The translations under genes were made by a program, and so were the position numbers. From Anaerolineales bacterium (GTDB lineage: Bacteria > Chloroflexota > Anaerolineae > 4572-78 > J111): a DNA stretch of 64,000 nt. This document shows, piece after piece, positions 36,876-45,955 of the stretch. How positions within the stretch are numbered: the stretch's first letter is position 1; each line of letters begins with the position of its first letter. The notes beneath the pieces were generated by a model. It was not told where the DNA came from. It made no database searches and saw nothing but the letters and a program-made list of their open reading frames with translations. The stretch covers positions 1,054,001-1,118,000 of the forward strand of contig JABTUW010000001.1 of the NCBI GenBank assembly GCA_015075185.1, given 5' to 3'.

Positions 36876-38123
36876 TTAGACCCAACCCCGCAATTTGGCT
36901 GCTTCGGCAACTCGTTCCACGGCAACCAGATAAGCCGCCAGGCGATTATGCACTCTTTTGGCCTGGGCCATTTTGTGGACGGCCTGGAAGGCAGCCGTCA
37001 TTTTGTTGTCCAGGCGCTCATGGACGGTTGCCAACGGCCAATAGTAATCGTAGGCGTTTTGGACCAGCTCAAAGTAACTGACCGTTACCCCGCCAGCATT
37101 GCATAAAAAGTCAGGAATCACATACACGCCGCGCTCGTGCAAAATCTTGTCAGCTTCAGGCGTGGTAGGACCATTAGCCAATTCGGCTACAATTTTAGCC
37201 TTGATCTGACCGGCGTTTTCTGCGGTAATAACATGTTCCAGAGCAGCGGGAAAGAGCACCGTTACTTCCATCTCCATTAACTCACTGTTGCTGAGCGAAA
37301 TGGTGTTAGGCATGCCCACCACTGAACCGGTCCCCTTTTTATGGCGCAAGGTGGCTTGAAATCCCAGGCCATCTTCCTGAAAAATGCCCCCTTTGGAGTC
37401 AGACACGGCCACCACCCGCATTCCCAAGATTTCTTCAGCTAATTGGTGGGCAAATTGACCGGCGTTGCCGTAGCCCTGAATCGCCGCCGTTTTCCCCCGC
37501 AGCTCGATGTCTAACATTTTAGCTGCTTCCCGAACCGTGTAGATGCCGCCGCGAGCCGTGGCATCCTCGCGCCCGGCCGAGCCGCCCAAAGCCAGGGGTT
37601 TGCCGGTAATTACCCCCGGCGCGAAATACCCCCGTATGATACTGTATTCGTCCATCATCCAGGCCATAATTTGGGGATTAGTGTAAACATCGGGCGCGGG
37701 GATATCGGTATCTTCGCCTATAATTTTCCACACGGCCCGGATATAGCCCCGGGCCAGGCGCTCTTGCTCCGTCGGCGACAGCTCTTTGGGATTGCAAACC
37801 ACACCGCCCTTGCCGCCGCCCAGAGGAATGTCCACCACGGCCGTTTTCCAGGTCATCCAGGCGGCCAGGGCGCGCACCGTATCCAGAGTTTCGTCGGGGT
37901 GCCAGCGCAGCCCACCTTTGCAGGCGCCGCGGGCATCATTGTACTGCACGCGATACCCTTTGAATATGCGAACGCTGCCATCGTCCATGCGCACCGGGAT
38001 ATTGACAGTAAGCTCGCGCAGAGGCTCACGCAGCAGGGCATGGGTGGCCGGGTCTAAGCCTAAAATAGCAGCCGCTTCGTCGAGTTGGCGTTGGGCGATT
38101 TCAAATGGATTGTTTTCAGACAT
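36876..38123 (-). CDS. gdhA: Glutamate dehydrogenase (Glu/Leu/Phe/Val dehydrogenase family)
   Basis: A 415-residue protein. The catalytic region reads GGLRWHP, then [19 protein letters not shown] and [10 protein letters not shown]; the NAD(P)-binding motif is [27 protein letters not shown] follows. This is the hexameric short-type enzyme that interconverts glutamate with 2-oxoglutarate and ammonia. A serine dinucleotide preference motif ([10 protein letters not shown]) is seen after the Rossmann strand. A hairpin with T-run lies 40 bases upstream of the start (38164-38198). Confidence 0.93.
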   Translation of the reverse strand: MSENNPFEIAQRQLDEAAAILGLDPATHALLREPLRELTVNIPVRMDDGSVRIFKGYRVQYNDARGACKGGLRWHPDETLDTVRALAAWMTWKTAVVDIPLGGGKGGVVCNPKELSPTEQERLARGYIRAVWKIIGEDTDIPAPDVYTNPQIMAWMMDEYSIIRGYFAPGVITGKPLALGGSAGREDATARGGIYTVREAAKMLDIELRGKTAAIQGYGNAGQFAHQLAEEILGMRVVAVSDSKGGIFQEDGLGFQATLRHKKGTGSVVGMPNTISLSNSELMEMEVTVLFPAALEHVITAENAGQIKAKIVAELANGPTTPEADKILHERGVYVIPDFLCNAGGVTVSYFELVQNAYDYYWPLATVHERLDNKMTAAFQAVHKMAQAKRVHNRLAAYLVAVERVAEAAKLRGWV

Positions 38124-38163
38124 AGTGCAAACCTTTCATTGCTCGAGTTGAAATTGAGCGCAT

Positions 38164-38198
38164 AAAAAAAGCGAACTCACGGCTGGGGTGGTTCGCTT
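38164..38198 (-). terminator. Terminator or attenuator between gatB and gdhA
   Basis: AAGCGAAC (38169-38176) and GTTCGCTT (38191-38198), followed on the minus strand by seven T. It lies about 170 bases past gatB and 40 bases before the gdhA start, so it could end the gatB message or attenuate gdhA. Confidence 0.7.
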
Positions 38199-38367
38199 CT
38201 GCTTTAACTACGGGATGATATTGTTTCTACCTCTGTTTGAGACGCACCTCGTCGCGCGTCCAAAAAATATTCGATTACCTTGCTATTATAATCAGATTGC
38301 GGCTAACTGGGTAGTGACAAAAGTCATCTTGTCCCGGCACGCCTGTCATAAGGAACAAGAATGCCAG

Positions 38368-39813
38368 TCACCCCATTAGCTGCTCGCGCAGGACTTGTTC
38401 AGCCAGTTGCGGATTGGCTTTGCCCCGGGTGGCTTTCATCACCTGGCCGACCAGAAACTTGAGCGTCGCCTCTTTGCCGGCCCTGACTTGAGCGGCAGGT
38501 TCGGGATTGTCAGCGATCACCTGTTGGACGACAGGGACCAATTGGCCGGCATCGCTGATCTGCCGCAGCCCTAATTCCTCTACAATTTCGAGCGGCGGGC
38601 GCCCCGTGTCGAACATCACCCCGAAGGTTTGCTTGGCTGCCGGTTGGTTGATGGTGTTGCTGTTGACCAGTTCGATCAGCGCAACCAGGTGTTCGGGCTT
38701 GACCTTAACCTGGCTAAGCTCGACGCCGCGCTCGCCCCACAGCCGGAAGAGTTCGCCTGAAACCCAGTTGCTGATGAGCTTGGGGGTGACCCCTGGCCTG
38801 TCGCCGGCTGCGACCACCACGCTTTCGTAATATTCGGCTGTCGCCCGGTCTTCGCTCAAGATAGCCGCCTCTTTTTTGCTCAAGCCGTAATCGGCCAGGT
38901 AGCGAGCCAGCTTGGCGTCGGGTAATTCGGGCAAGTTGGCTTTAATTTGCTCAATCCAGGCCGGCTCTAAGTCGAGCGGCGGCAAATCCGGCTCCGGGAA
39001 ATAGCGATAGCCGGTATCGCCTTCTTTAGTGCGCTGCAAGACGGTGACGCTGCGATTTTCGTCCCAGCCCATCGTTACCTGCTCGATGACGCCGCCTGAA
39101 GCGAGCACCTTTTTTTGCCGCTCGATTTCGTAGGCAATCGAGTTGCGGACGGAGCGGAAGGAGTTGAGGTTTTTGATCTCAACCTTAGTACCCCATTTCT
39201 CACTGCCTGTCTCTTTCAGCGAGAGGTTGACCTCGCAGCGCATGGCTCCCTTTTCCATGTCGCCGCTGCTCACACCCAGGTAGCGGACCAATTGGCGCAG
39301 TTTGGTCACGTAAGCATAGGCCTCCTCCGCCGAGTGGATGTCGGCTTCGGTCACAATTTCGACCAGCGGCACCCCGGCCCGGTTCAAATCCACCAGGCTG
39401 GCCCCATTCACGTGGACCAGCTTGCCGGTATCCTCTTCCAGGTGGACCCGCCGGACGTGGATGCGCTTGGTCTGGCCATCATCGGTGTCAATATCTACGT
39501 AACCGCCGAGGCAGAGGGGCAGCTCATACTGGGATATCTGGTAGCCTTTGGGCAGGTCGGGGTAGAAGTAATTTTTGCGGGCAAAGACGTTGTGCGGCCG
39601 AATCTGGCAGTTCAGGGCCAGGCCAATCATGAGGGTGTACTCGATGGCCCGCCGGTTGATCACGGGCAGCGCACCGGGCATGCCCAGGCAGACCGGGCAG
39701 ACGTGGGTGTTAGGCGGCACGCCAAAAAAATCGGCGCTGCAGGCGCAGAACATTTTGCTGTGGGTGTTCAGTTCGACATGGACTTCCATGCCGATAATGG
39801 GTTGGTAGGTCAT
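38368..39813 (-). CDS. gatB: Aspartyl/glutamyl-tRNA amidotransferase subunit B
   Basis: A 481-residue protein. It opens with [20 protein letters not shown], contains [16 protein letters not shown] and the zinc-binding cysteines of the cradle domain (CACS, CPVC), then [17 protein letters not shown], and ends with the helical YqeY-like tail ([21 protein letters not shown]). GatB recognises misacylated Glu-tRNA(Gln) or Asp-tRNA(Asn) in the GatCAB complex. gatA and gatC are not in this window. Start at 39813 (MTYQPIIG) matches the family; seven more residues are possible upstream. Confidence 0.95.
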   Translation of the reverse strand: MTYQPIIGMEVHVELNTHSKMFCACSADFFGVPPNTHVCPVCLGMPGALPVINRRAIEYTLMIGLALNCQIRPHNVFARKNYFYPDLPKGYQISQYELPLCLGGYVDIDTDDGQTKRIHVRRVHLEEDTGKLVHVNGASLVDLNRAGVPLVEIVTEADIHSAEEAYAYVTKLRQLVRYLGVSSGDMEKGAMRCEVNLSLKETGSEKWGTKVEIKNLNSFRSVRNSIAYEIERQKKVLASGGVIEQVTMGWDENRSVTVLQRTKEGDTGYRYFPEPDLPPLDLEPAWIEQIKANLPELPDAKLARYLADYGLSKKEAAILSEDRATAEYYESVVVAAGDRPGVTPKLISNWVSGELFRLWGERGVELSQVKVKPEHLVALIELVNSNTINQPAAKQTFGVMFDTGRPPLEIVEELGLRQISDAGQLVPVVQQVIADNPEPAAQVRAGKEATLKFLVGQVMKATRGKANPQLAEQVLREQLMG

Positions 39814-39826
39814 CAACTGGCCTCTA

Positions 39827-39950
39827 TAACCCAAATCTCGATTTGGGTTATTTGGATTATGTTGGGTAATAATTTGGGTTATTCCTGCTACGAATTTTCA
39901 CAAAGTTCTTTTTTTCATGCTCTTTCGTGTTGCTTCGTGTGCTTTCGTGG
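39827..39950. repeat. Palindrome and degenerate repeat between gatB and the EPS cluster
   Basis: TAACCCAAAT (39827-39836) and ATTTGGGTTA (39841-39850) form a hairpin. Beyond it is an interrupted repeat of (C)TTTCGTGT-like units (39915-39950). Confidence 0.6.
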
Positions 39951-41033
39951 TTAACTACCCTCATCCCCCAGCAGTCCCAGTTGCGAATGGTCGCCCAGGG
40001 TGAATTTGTAGGCGCGCGGGCGGATCGGGGAGCGGTGGACGACGACATGCCGGCCAATTAAGCTGTCTTCGATGCGGCGGTTGATGTTACGGATCTGGCT
40101 GTGCTCCAACACAATTGAACGTGAAATTTCGGCGTTTTCAACCAGGCAGTGGTGATAAATGCTGGTGAAAGGTCCGACATAGGCATTGACAAGGCGGGTC
40201 TCCTTGCCGATGATGGCCGGGCCGCGCACCACACTGTTGATAATTTCCGCGCCCTGCTCCACCGTCACCCGGCTGTCTACTTCACTATCGCGGTCAACGT
40301 AGCCCTCGATGGTCGGGGTCAGTTCTTCCAGGACCAAGCTATTGGCCTCCAGCATGTCTGTTGGCTTGCCGGTATCAATCCACCAGCCGCGGTGAACATA
40401 GGCGTGGACATTGTAGCTGCGGTCTACCAGCCATTGAATGGCGTCGGTGATTTCCAGTTCGCCGCGCCAGCTTGGCTTAATGGCGTTAACCGCCTCAAAA
40501 ATGTGGGCATCGAACATGTAAATGCCGACCAGGGCCAGGTTGCTGGGCGGCTCTTTGGGTTTTTCGACCAGTTTGATAATCTGCCCGCTATCGTCAAGTT
40601 GGGCCACACCATACTGCTGCGGGTGGTCTACCTGGGTCAAGACAATCTGCGAGTTATAACTACTGCTGGCAAATTGGGCAATCAGGGGACTGATGCCCCC
40701 CTGGATGACGTTATCACCGAGAAACATCACAAAGTGGTCGTCACCCAGAAATTCTTGCGAAATTTTAACGGCGTGCGCCAGGCCCAGGGGCGCTTCCTGT
40801 GGAATGTAGGTGATGTTGATATTCCACTGTTTGCCCGGCCCCACGGCCCGCTTGATTTCTTCAGCCGTATCGCCGACGACAATCCCAATATCGCTGATCC
40901 CGGCATCGCGGATGGCCTCGATAACCCGAAACAGGACCGGCTTGTTAGCAACCGGGATAAGCTGCTTGGCACTGGTGTAGGTAAGAGGGTAAAGGCGTGT
41001 CCCCTTGCCGCCGCTCAGGATAAGTCCCTTCAT
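39951..41033 (-). CDS. Glucose-1-phosphate thymidylyltransferase, long form
   Basis: A 360-residue protein. The N-terminal ~235 residues are a sugar-phosphate nucleotidylyltransferase: GLILSGGKGTRLYPLTYTSAKQLIPV with the nucleotide-binding GGxGTRL, MFLGDNVIQGG with the metal-binding Asp, and VEKPKEPPSN. The last ~110 residues form a left-handed beta-helix with hexapeptides (GTEVNS-like IIGKETRLVNAYVG). It makes dTDP-glucose or a similar activated sugar for the polysaccharide made by this cluster. AAGGAGG precedes ATG 41033, which begins MKGLIL. Confidence 0.88.
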   Translation of the reverse strand: MKGLILSGGKGTRLYPLTYTSAKQLIPVANKPVLFRVIEAIRDAGISDIGIVVGDTAEEIKRAVGPGKQWNINITYIPQEAPLGLAHAVKISQEFLGDDHFVMFLGDNVIQGGISPLIAQFASSSYNSQIVLTQVDHPQQYGVAQLDDSGQIIKLVEKPKEPPSNLALVGIYMFDAHIFEAVNAIKPSWRGELEITDAIQWLVDRSYNVHAYVHRGWWIDTGKPTDMLEANSLVLEELTPTIEGYVDRDSEVDSRVTVEQGAEIINSVVRGPAIIGKETRLVNAYVGPFTSIYHHCLVENAEISRSIVLEHSQIRNINRRIEDSLIGRHVVVHRSPIRPRAYKFTLGDHSQLGLLGDEGS

Positions 41034-41118
41034 TGTGAACAATCCTCCTTATCAAGTAGCAGCTAGCAAGGCAGCAAAGTGACAAAAATTTTTGCTACTG
41101 TGCTACCCTGCTACTCTG

Positions 41119-41853
41119 TTAGATAAATACAGGCGTAACGGTTACTGGTTCATTGTTGACAATTACCAGAGGCCGGGCGCTGACCATCGCCGCCGCTTGC
41201 TCCTGGCCGACAATAACCGCAGCAGCGTCACGGGCGGCGGCTAAAGTGGGGGTGCGATGATAGGAATGGTGGGCATCTGAAGCAATAATGTGAACCATCC
41301 CATTCCGCAGCATGGTTTCAGCCGTTTGCTTGCCCCGCCAGTCGCCGTTACCGGTCAGGCTGGTCGCGGTGATTTGAGTCAGACCGCCCCGAGCTAAAAA
41401 TGGCTCGATGAGGGCCAGGTTATCCTGAATGGGCCGGATGCGCTCCGGGTGGGCCATAATCGGCAGGTAGCCGCGATCAAACAACTCAAAGAGCATGGCA
41501 TCGGTACGTTTATCATAGTGATGAAAAAGCGGCTCAGCCAAAACGTACCGGCTCTCTCCCAGCGGGCCGGCTAAATCGTTAGCCCAATCGTCAAACATAT
41601 CATCGTACAGGCGGACTTCATGGCCGGGGAGGAGGGTCAGGGGAATGCCGGATTTATCCAATTCGACCTGCAATTGGGCGACTCTTTGGGAAACTTCCAA
41701 ACGAGAAAGAGACGTATAATCGCGATGGTGGGGCGTGGCGAAGAGATGGGTCAGGCCATCGGCCACAGCCTGGCGAGCCATGGCCAAGCTTTCGGCTAAA
41801 TCCCTCGCTCCATCGTCCACGCCGGGCAGAATGTGGGTGTGAATATCAATCAT
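41119..41853 (-). CDS. PHP-type tyrosine-protein phosphatase CpsB/YwqE
   Basis: A 244-residue protein. MIDIHTHILPGVDDGA and FATPHHR are the PHP metal-binding motifs; MAHPERI and ASDAHH complete the site. In Firmicutes this enzyme removes phosphate from the BY-kinase that drives capsule export. The kinase gene lies immediately upstream (87 bases), which supports the pairing. Confidence 0.9.
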   Translation of the reverse strand: MIDIHTHILPGVDDGARDLAESLAMARQAVADGLTHLFATPHHRDYTSLSRLEVSQRVAQLQVELDKSGIPLTLLPGHEVRLYDDMFDDWANDLAGPLGESRYVLAEPLFHHYDKRTDAMLFELFDRGYLPIMAHPERIRPIQDNLALIEPFLARGGLTQITATSLTGNGDWRGKQTAETMLRNGMVHIIASDAHHSYHRTPTLAAARDAAAVIVGQEQAAAMVSARPLVIVNNEPVTVTPVFI

Positions 41854-41940
41854 TAGGCTGCATGTTCCTTACATAAAATTGGGGGACGATGGGCGTCCCC
41901 CCGCATAGGATTTAAGTAATTAAAATTTACTGCTCAATTT

Positions 41941-42597
41941 TCAGGTATATTGGAGGGTCGCATCTACTTGGGCATGGGTCAATACCGCGCCAATCAGGCG
42001 GGCATTGACTTTTTCCAGGCGGTCTTTAGCTGCCTTGATGTGATCCCGTTTGGTGCCCCCTGCTTTGACTACCAACAACACTCCATCCACTTTGGCCGCC
42101 AGCAGCGAGGCATCGTTGACAGTCACAATGGGCGGCGCGTCGAAGATGACGATCTCCGCCATGTCAGCGAGACGAGCCATAATTTCGGCCACTTTGTTCG
42201 AGGCGAGTAATTGGCCGGGAATCGGGGGCAGAGGACCGCTGGTGAGCACCTGCAAGCTGGTGTTGGGGACCACCTGAAGCGGCGGTTGTTTGAGGGCGTC
42301 GTCATCTCGAAAGAGGTTGGTGAAACCCTTGTCGTTAGACAGGCTGAACAGGGTGTGCTGCGCCGGTTTACGCAGGTCAGCATCAACCAGAATCACCCGC
42401 CGGTCGCCGTCGGCCATGGCCACGGCCAGGTTGGCGACAGCGGCGCTTTTGCCGTCGGTGGGGGCGGCGGAAGTGACCAGGAGCGTCCGCAGGGGGTGGT
42501 CAACGCTGGCAAACTCCAAATTGGTGCGCAGCGTGCGGTAGGCTTCGGCGGCGGCAGAACGGGGATCAGTTAAGGTAATAATCGCGTCGGTTGGCAT
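41941..42597 (-). CDS. Capsule/EPS BY-type kinase (CpsD/CapB-like)
   Basis: A 218-residue protein. Walker A is SAAPTDGKSAAVANLA, a variant of the usual GEGKS/T; Walker A' is VILVDADLRKP; Walker B is IVIFDAPP. The N-terminal EAYRTLRTNLEF helix matches the family. The usual C-terminal tyrosine cluster is missing: the chain ends DATLQYT with a single tyrosine. It may still act as an ATPase partner of the Wzz-like protein. Start at 42597 (MPTDAII); the longer frame only overlaps the upstream gene. Confidence 0.84.
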   Translation of the reverse strand: MPTDAIITLTDPRSAAAEAYRTLRTNLEFASVDHPLRTLLVTSAAPTDGKSAAVANLAVAMADGDRRVILVDADLRKPAQHTLFSLSNDKGFTNLFRDDDALKQPPLQVVPNTSLQVLTSGPLPPIPGQLLASNKVAEIMARLADMAEIVIFDAPPIVTVNDASLLAAKVDGVLLVVKAGGTKRDHIKAAKDRLEKVNARLIGAVLTHAQVDATLQYT

Positions 42598-42614
42598 AGT
42601 CTGACTCAAATTTT

Positions 42615-43346
42615 TTAATTCGACCCCCGCAACCCAGGAACGAGCTGGCGGCGCTTTGCCCCGGAAAGATGGGGGGAGTCGCCGGAAATTGGGGGGATAG
42701 CGCCAAGAACAGCCACGCCAATGGCCCGTTCGACATCGGCAGCAACGCGGATGGTGTCCATCTCCAGCCACTCCAAAAAGAAAATGACGATGGCCCCGAC
42801 TAACAGCCCAAACAGGCCGCCGGCCAGGGTATTGATTCTAGTTTGGGGCGAATACTGCTCGTAGCCAAGGTTGTAAACGCTGTCCAGCATCCTCACTTCG
42901 ATCCGGTCGCGTTTGTCTTGCTGCTGATTCCAGCGATCGCGGTCCTCAATAAAGACCTTGGCCATTGTATCCACCATGTCCATGGCGACCTTGGGGTCGT
43001 GGTCGCGGGCTTCGATTTCCAGGGTGAAGGTAGAACTGTCGGGGTTGACAAAGAGTTTGCTAAGGAGCGTTGGGGTTTGCATATCAAGCTGGGCGCGATT
43101 GATCACCTCTTGAGCCATGGTATGGGTGCGGATATTCTCGGCATAGTTGCGCAGCAGGTCTTTCAGGCTGTTGCTGGAACCCCAATCTGTGGCGCGGGCG
43201 GGGACAACGCTCAATTTAACGCTGGCGCTGTAGATGGGCGTCTGCATTTTGCTAATAGCAAAAGCGCTGGCGGCGGCAATCACTGCGACGACGAGCAAAA
43301 TCCAGCCCCGCTTGCGCAAGATTCTCAGATAATCATTGATCTCCAT
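42615..43346 (-). CDS. Wzz/CapA-like polysaccharide chain-length regulator 1
   Basis: A 243-residue protein with two transmembrane helices (about 15-32 and 178-196) flanking an extracellular domain, and a cytosolic tail of about 45 residues that should contact the BY-kinase. EINDYLRILRKRGWIL is the typical Wzz start. The kinase gene starts 17 bases after its stop codon, so the two act together in polymer length control and export. Confidence 0.83.
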   Translation of the reverse strand: MEINDYLRILRKRGWILLVVAVIAAASAFAISKMQTPIYSASVKLSVVPARATDWGSSNSLKDLLRNYAENIRTHTMAQEVINRAQLDMQTPTLLSKLFVNPDSSTFTLEIEARDHDPKVAMDMVDTMAKVFIEDRDRWNQQQDKRDRIEVRMLDSVYNLGYEQYSPQTRINTLAGGLFGLLVGAIVIFFLEWLEMDTIRVAADVERAIGVAVLGAIPPISGDSPHLSGAKRRQLVPGLRGSN

Positions 43347-43419
43347 AGGAACTGCCTTTCTGTATCACATTGTACCACGAAGCAGCGAGGAGGCGAAGAG
43401 GCAAGGGGGAAATCGAAGA

Positions 43420-43505
43420 TAGTGGATAGAAGATTGAAGATAGAAAATAGCGGCTTGGAAATTTTTGTTCGACTATCCACCATCCACCATCCTCTATTCT
43501 CTATC
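43420..43505. repeat. AT-rich inverted intergenic repeat
   Basis: GATAGTGGATAGAAGAT-type and ATCCACCATCC-type stretches face each other between the two Wzz-like genes; a similar GATAGTGGATAG run lies near 16067-16085. Confidence 0.4.
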
Positions 43506-44193
43506 TCCCCTTCCTCGGCACTTCGGCCAGCACGGGAATGCCCAATGCTTCTAATTCTGACCGGCCCCGAATCGTGTCATCCAGGTAATCCAGCAAAAAG
43601 GTCAAGGCCAGCCCGGCCGCAAGCGCAAGCAGCAGACGCACCGGCAAATTAAGGCGCTGGGTCAGTGAGGCCGGATTAGCGGCTGGCGGCGCCGGTTCAT
43701 CAATGACATTGATGAGTGCACCGGGTGTGCCCAACTGGGTCAGGTATTTGGGGCTGTCTTCCTCCATGACCCTGACCGTGGCCTGAGCGATGTCGGCCAG
43801 TTCAGCGGCGTTGCCCCAGCTCAGGTTCAGCCGCAGAATTCGATGCTGCTTTTCGGCAATAGTGACCCCGCTAATGCTGCCCGGCGGAATTTGGACCGAG
43901 CTGCCCATTTCGGCCAAGCGCCGGTTGACATCCGCCGCAAAGGCCTGGCTGCTAACAATAGCCGTCATATCATCGGCCAGGTACTCGGAAGAAAGCCAGG
44001 CATAGTAGCTGTCATAAGTATACTGATCCGGCAGTTCTTGCGGCTTGACCCCCACGGTGAAGCGCATAGTGGTGCTGTAGGTGGGCGGTGGCGTCTGGCC
44101 GGTCAGGAGACTGGCAACGGCGACAACCACCAGCAGCAGGGCCGGTATCCAAGCTCGCTTCCAGATAATCTGCCAGTACTGTTTGAGTTCCAT
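43501..44193 (-). CDS. Wzz-like polysaccharide chain-length regulator 2
   Basis: A 230-residue protein with the same two-helix layout (about 15-31 and 190-206) and LKQYWQIIWKRAWIP start. The extracellular part differs from the first copy and the tail is only about 24 residues (ELEALGIPVLAEVPRKGR). It may form a mixed complex with the first copy or serve another polymer. Confidence 0.8.
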   Translation of the reverse strand: MELKQYWQIIWKRAWIPALLLVVVAVASLLTGQTPPPTYSTTMRFTVGVKPQELPDQYTYDSYYAWLSSEYLADDMTAIVSSQAFAADVNRRLAEMGSSVQIPPGSISGVTIAEKQHRILRLNLSWGNAAELADIAQATVRVMEEDSPKYLTQLGTPGALINVIDEPAPPAANPASLTQRLNLPVRLLLALAAGLALTFLLDYLDDTIRGRSELEALGIPVLAEVPRKGR

Positions 44194-44342
44194 GGTCGGG
44201 CAGCCTTTTCAGTCTATCATACCGCTGCGCCGTTGTCATTGGGCGACTCGCGGAAATGGAGCTTCAAAGTATAGGCCAAATGCCAGCATCTTCAAAATCA
44301 GGGGAGTAAGGAGTAGGGGAACATTCTCTTATCTCCTACTTC

Positions 44343-45539
44343 CTACTCCTGGCTCTTAAACTCCTGCCATTTTTGAGCGACAAAATCCCCCAGTTCCCGT
44401 TTGAATCGCTCAACGCTGAAGCGTTCGGCATTGACGCGGGCGGCGGCGGGGTCAAAGAGCAGGCGCTCAAACTGCTCGATGGCTTCAATCAGGGCCTCAA
44501 CCGACTGCTCCCGGAAGAAGAGGCCGGTTTGGCCCTCGGTCACCGTATCCAGCGCCCCGCCCCGGCCAAAGGCAATGACCGGTCGGCCCGCCGCCTGAGC
44601 CTCGACTGGGGCAATGCCGAAATCCTCAAAGCCGGGGAACAAAAAGGCCCGGCAGTTTGCCATCAGGTCGGCCACAGCCTCGCCCGGCAGGCGTCCTTTG
44701 AATTCGACCGTTGGTCCGGCCAGCGCCTCCAGCCTGGCCCGGTCGCGCCCATCGCCAACAATAATCAACCGCCTGCCTAAACGAGTCAGGGCTTGTACAG
44801 CCAGGTCAATGCGTTTGTATGGAATCAAGCGGGAGACGACGAGGTAAAAATCGCCGGGGGACTGGCCCGCTGGCAGCGGTCGAAATTGCGTCGTATCCAC
44901 GGGCGGATAAATAATGATCGAGTCGCGCCCGTAGTATTTTTTGATCCGGGCCTGGATGTCCTTTGAGATAGCGATGAAATGATGAACGCCTTTCCCTCCC
45001 CTTAATCCCCCTCTTAAAGGGGGGGAAGCATCTTTGCTTTCCCCTTCCCTCGTAGGGAGGGGGCAGGGGGAGGGTCGCTGCGCTGCTTCAAAATCCCACT
45101 GTCGCAAACGCCGGATCACCGGCCCAATCAGCCAGCCCAGCCAATTGCCAAACCCCTCACGGGCTGCATAGTTCCCATAATCCCAAACGTAGCGGGTCGG
45201 GGCCAGGCAGTAACAGATGTGCAGTTGCTGGGCAGTGTGGCGCAACCCGTGAATGAAGCCGCTTTTGTTGGATAAGATGAGATCGTAGCCGCCGAAATCC
45301 ATGCTTGCTACGGCGGCCGGGTAGAGCGGCAGATAAGGCTGGTGGTGGCGATGGATGGCCGGAGCGCGATTCAGCCAAGTCGGGCGAATATCCCAGCGGC
45401 GGTATGCCTCCGGCATCAGCTCCGGCCCGTAGATGGTGGTAAAAACCGGTGCGCCAGGGTACAGTTCGACCAGCCGCTCCAGCACATTCTCCGCGCCGCC
45501 CATCTGGTTGAGCCAATCATGGGCCAGGGCGATTTTCAT
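44343..45539 (-). CDS. GT4-type glycosyltransferase with repeat-derived insertion
   Basis: A 398-residue protein. N-terminal domain from KIALAHDWLNQMGGAENVLERL; C-terminal GT-B domain with FYLVVSRLIPYKRIDLAVQAL, LIIVGDGRDRARLEAL and PGFEDFGIAPVEAQAAGRP (the EX7E region). It adds a sugar during lipid-linked oligosaccharide assembly. Between AAQR and HHFIAISK lies an insertion of about 29 residues, rich in Pro and Gly, encoded by a palindromic DNA repeat (44988-45074). The frame remains open. Start at 45539; TTG at 45548 is less likely. Confidence 0.86.
   Translation of the reverse strand: MKIALAHDWLNQMGGAENVLERLVELYPGAPVFTTIYGPELMPEAYRRWDIRPTWLNRAPAIHRHHQPYLPLYPAAVASMDFGGYDLILSNKSGFIHGLRHTAQQLHICYCLAPTRYVWDYGNYAAREGFGNWLGWLIGPVIRRLRQWDFEAAQRPSPCPLPTREGESKDASPPLRGGLRGGKGVHHFIAISKDIQARIKKYYGRDSIIIYPPVDTTQFRPLPAGQSPGDFYLVVSRLIPYKRIDLAVQALTRLGRRLIIVGDGRDRARLEALAGPTVEFKGRLPGEAVADLMANCRAFLFPGFEDFGIAPVEAQAAGRPVIAFGRGGALDTVTEGQTGLFFREQSVEALIEAIEQFERLLFDPAAARVNAERFSVERFKRELGDFVAQKWQEFKSQE
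44988..45074. repeat. Palindromic repeat inside the glycosyltransferase gene
   Basis: CCCCCTC (45007-45013) faces GAGGGGGC-type runs, and CCTCCC/GGGAGG blocks alternate, e.g. CCCTTCCCTCG followed by TAGGGAGGG at about 45042-45062. It is read through in frame as about 29 residues. Confidence 0.7.
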
Positions 45540-45544
45540 GGGTC

Positions 45545-45769
45545 TCAAATCATGAACCGCAGCCGGGCCATAAAATCGCCCACCTCTTTGAGTTTGCGGG
45601 CGCTGGCTTCATCATTCCTGGCCCGAAACTGCTCGACCACTGCTTCCAACTCGGCGAAAAAGACGCCATCACAGGCGCTGACATTATCGCTGATGAGTTT
45701 CTGCAACTCGTCTCGATCCCTGGCCCGGATGATTTTTTTGACCAGTTCCTGGGCTTGCTGGTGGGTCAT
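45545..45769 (-). CDS. Small helical protein of unknown function
   Basis: A 74-residue, soluble, helical protein: AQELVKKIIRARDRDELQKLI, then FFAELEAVVEQFRARND and LKEVGDFMARLRF. The second half recalls helical tails seen in some TPR-type proteins. It ends 5 bases before the glycosyltransferase start, so the two are coupled. I do not recognise a family. Confidence 0.6.
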   Translation of the reverse strand: MTHQQAQELVKKIIRARDRDELQKLISDNVSACDGVFFAELEAVVEQFRARNDEASARKLKEVGDFMARLRFMI

Positions 45770-45860
45770 GACAGTAATCAGTAATCAGAGGTCAGTAGTC
45801 AGTAGTCAAAGGTAATTATCACCATTGACTTCTGACTACTGGCTACTGGCTACTATCTTG
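45770..45860. repeat. Inverted repeat of AGTCAGTAGTC-type units
   Basis: CAGTAGTCAGTAGTCA near 45802 and TGACTACTGGCTACTGGCTACT near 45831-45853 are near complements. Non-coding spacer between divergent genes. Confidence 0.5.
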
Positions 45861-45955
45861 CTCCTTTCAAGAATTATTAGCCAAATATAACACGATAATT
45901 AACAATTATCAATTGATAGTTGACAATTAACTAATGACCATTAATAATTTGAACT

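Noticed and set aside
38188..38379. 63-codon plus-strand frame between gdhA and gatB
   Set aside because: It starts in a terminator hairpin and overlaps the gatB 3' end; no likeness to known proteins.
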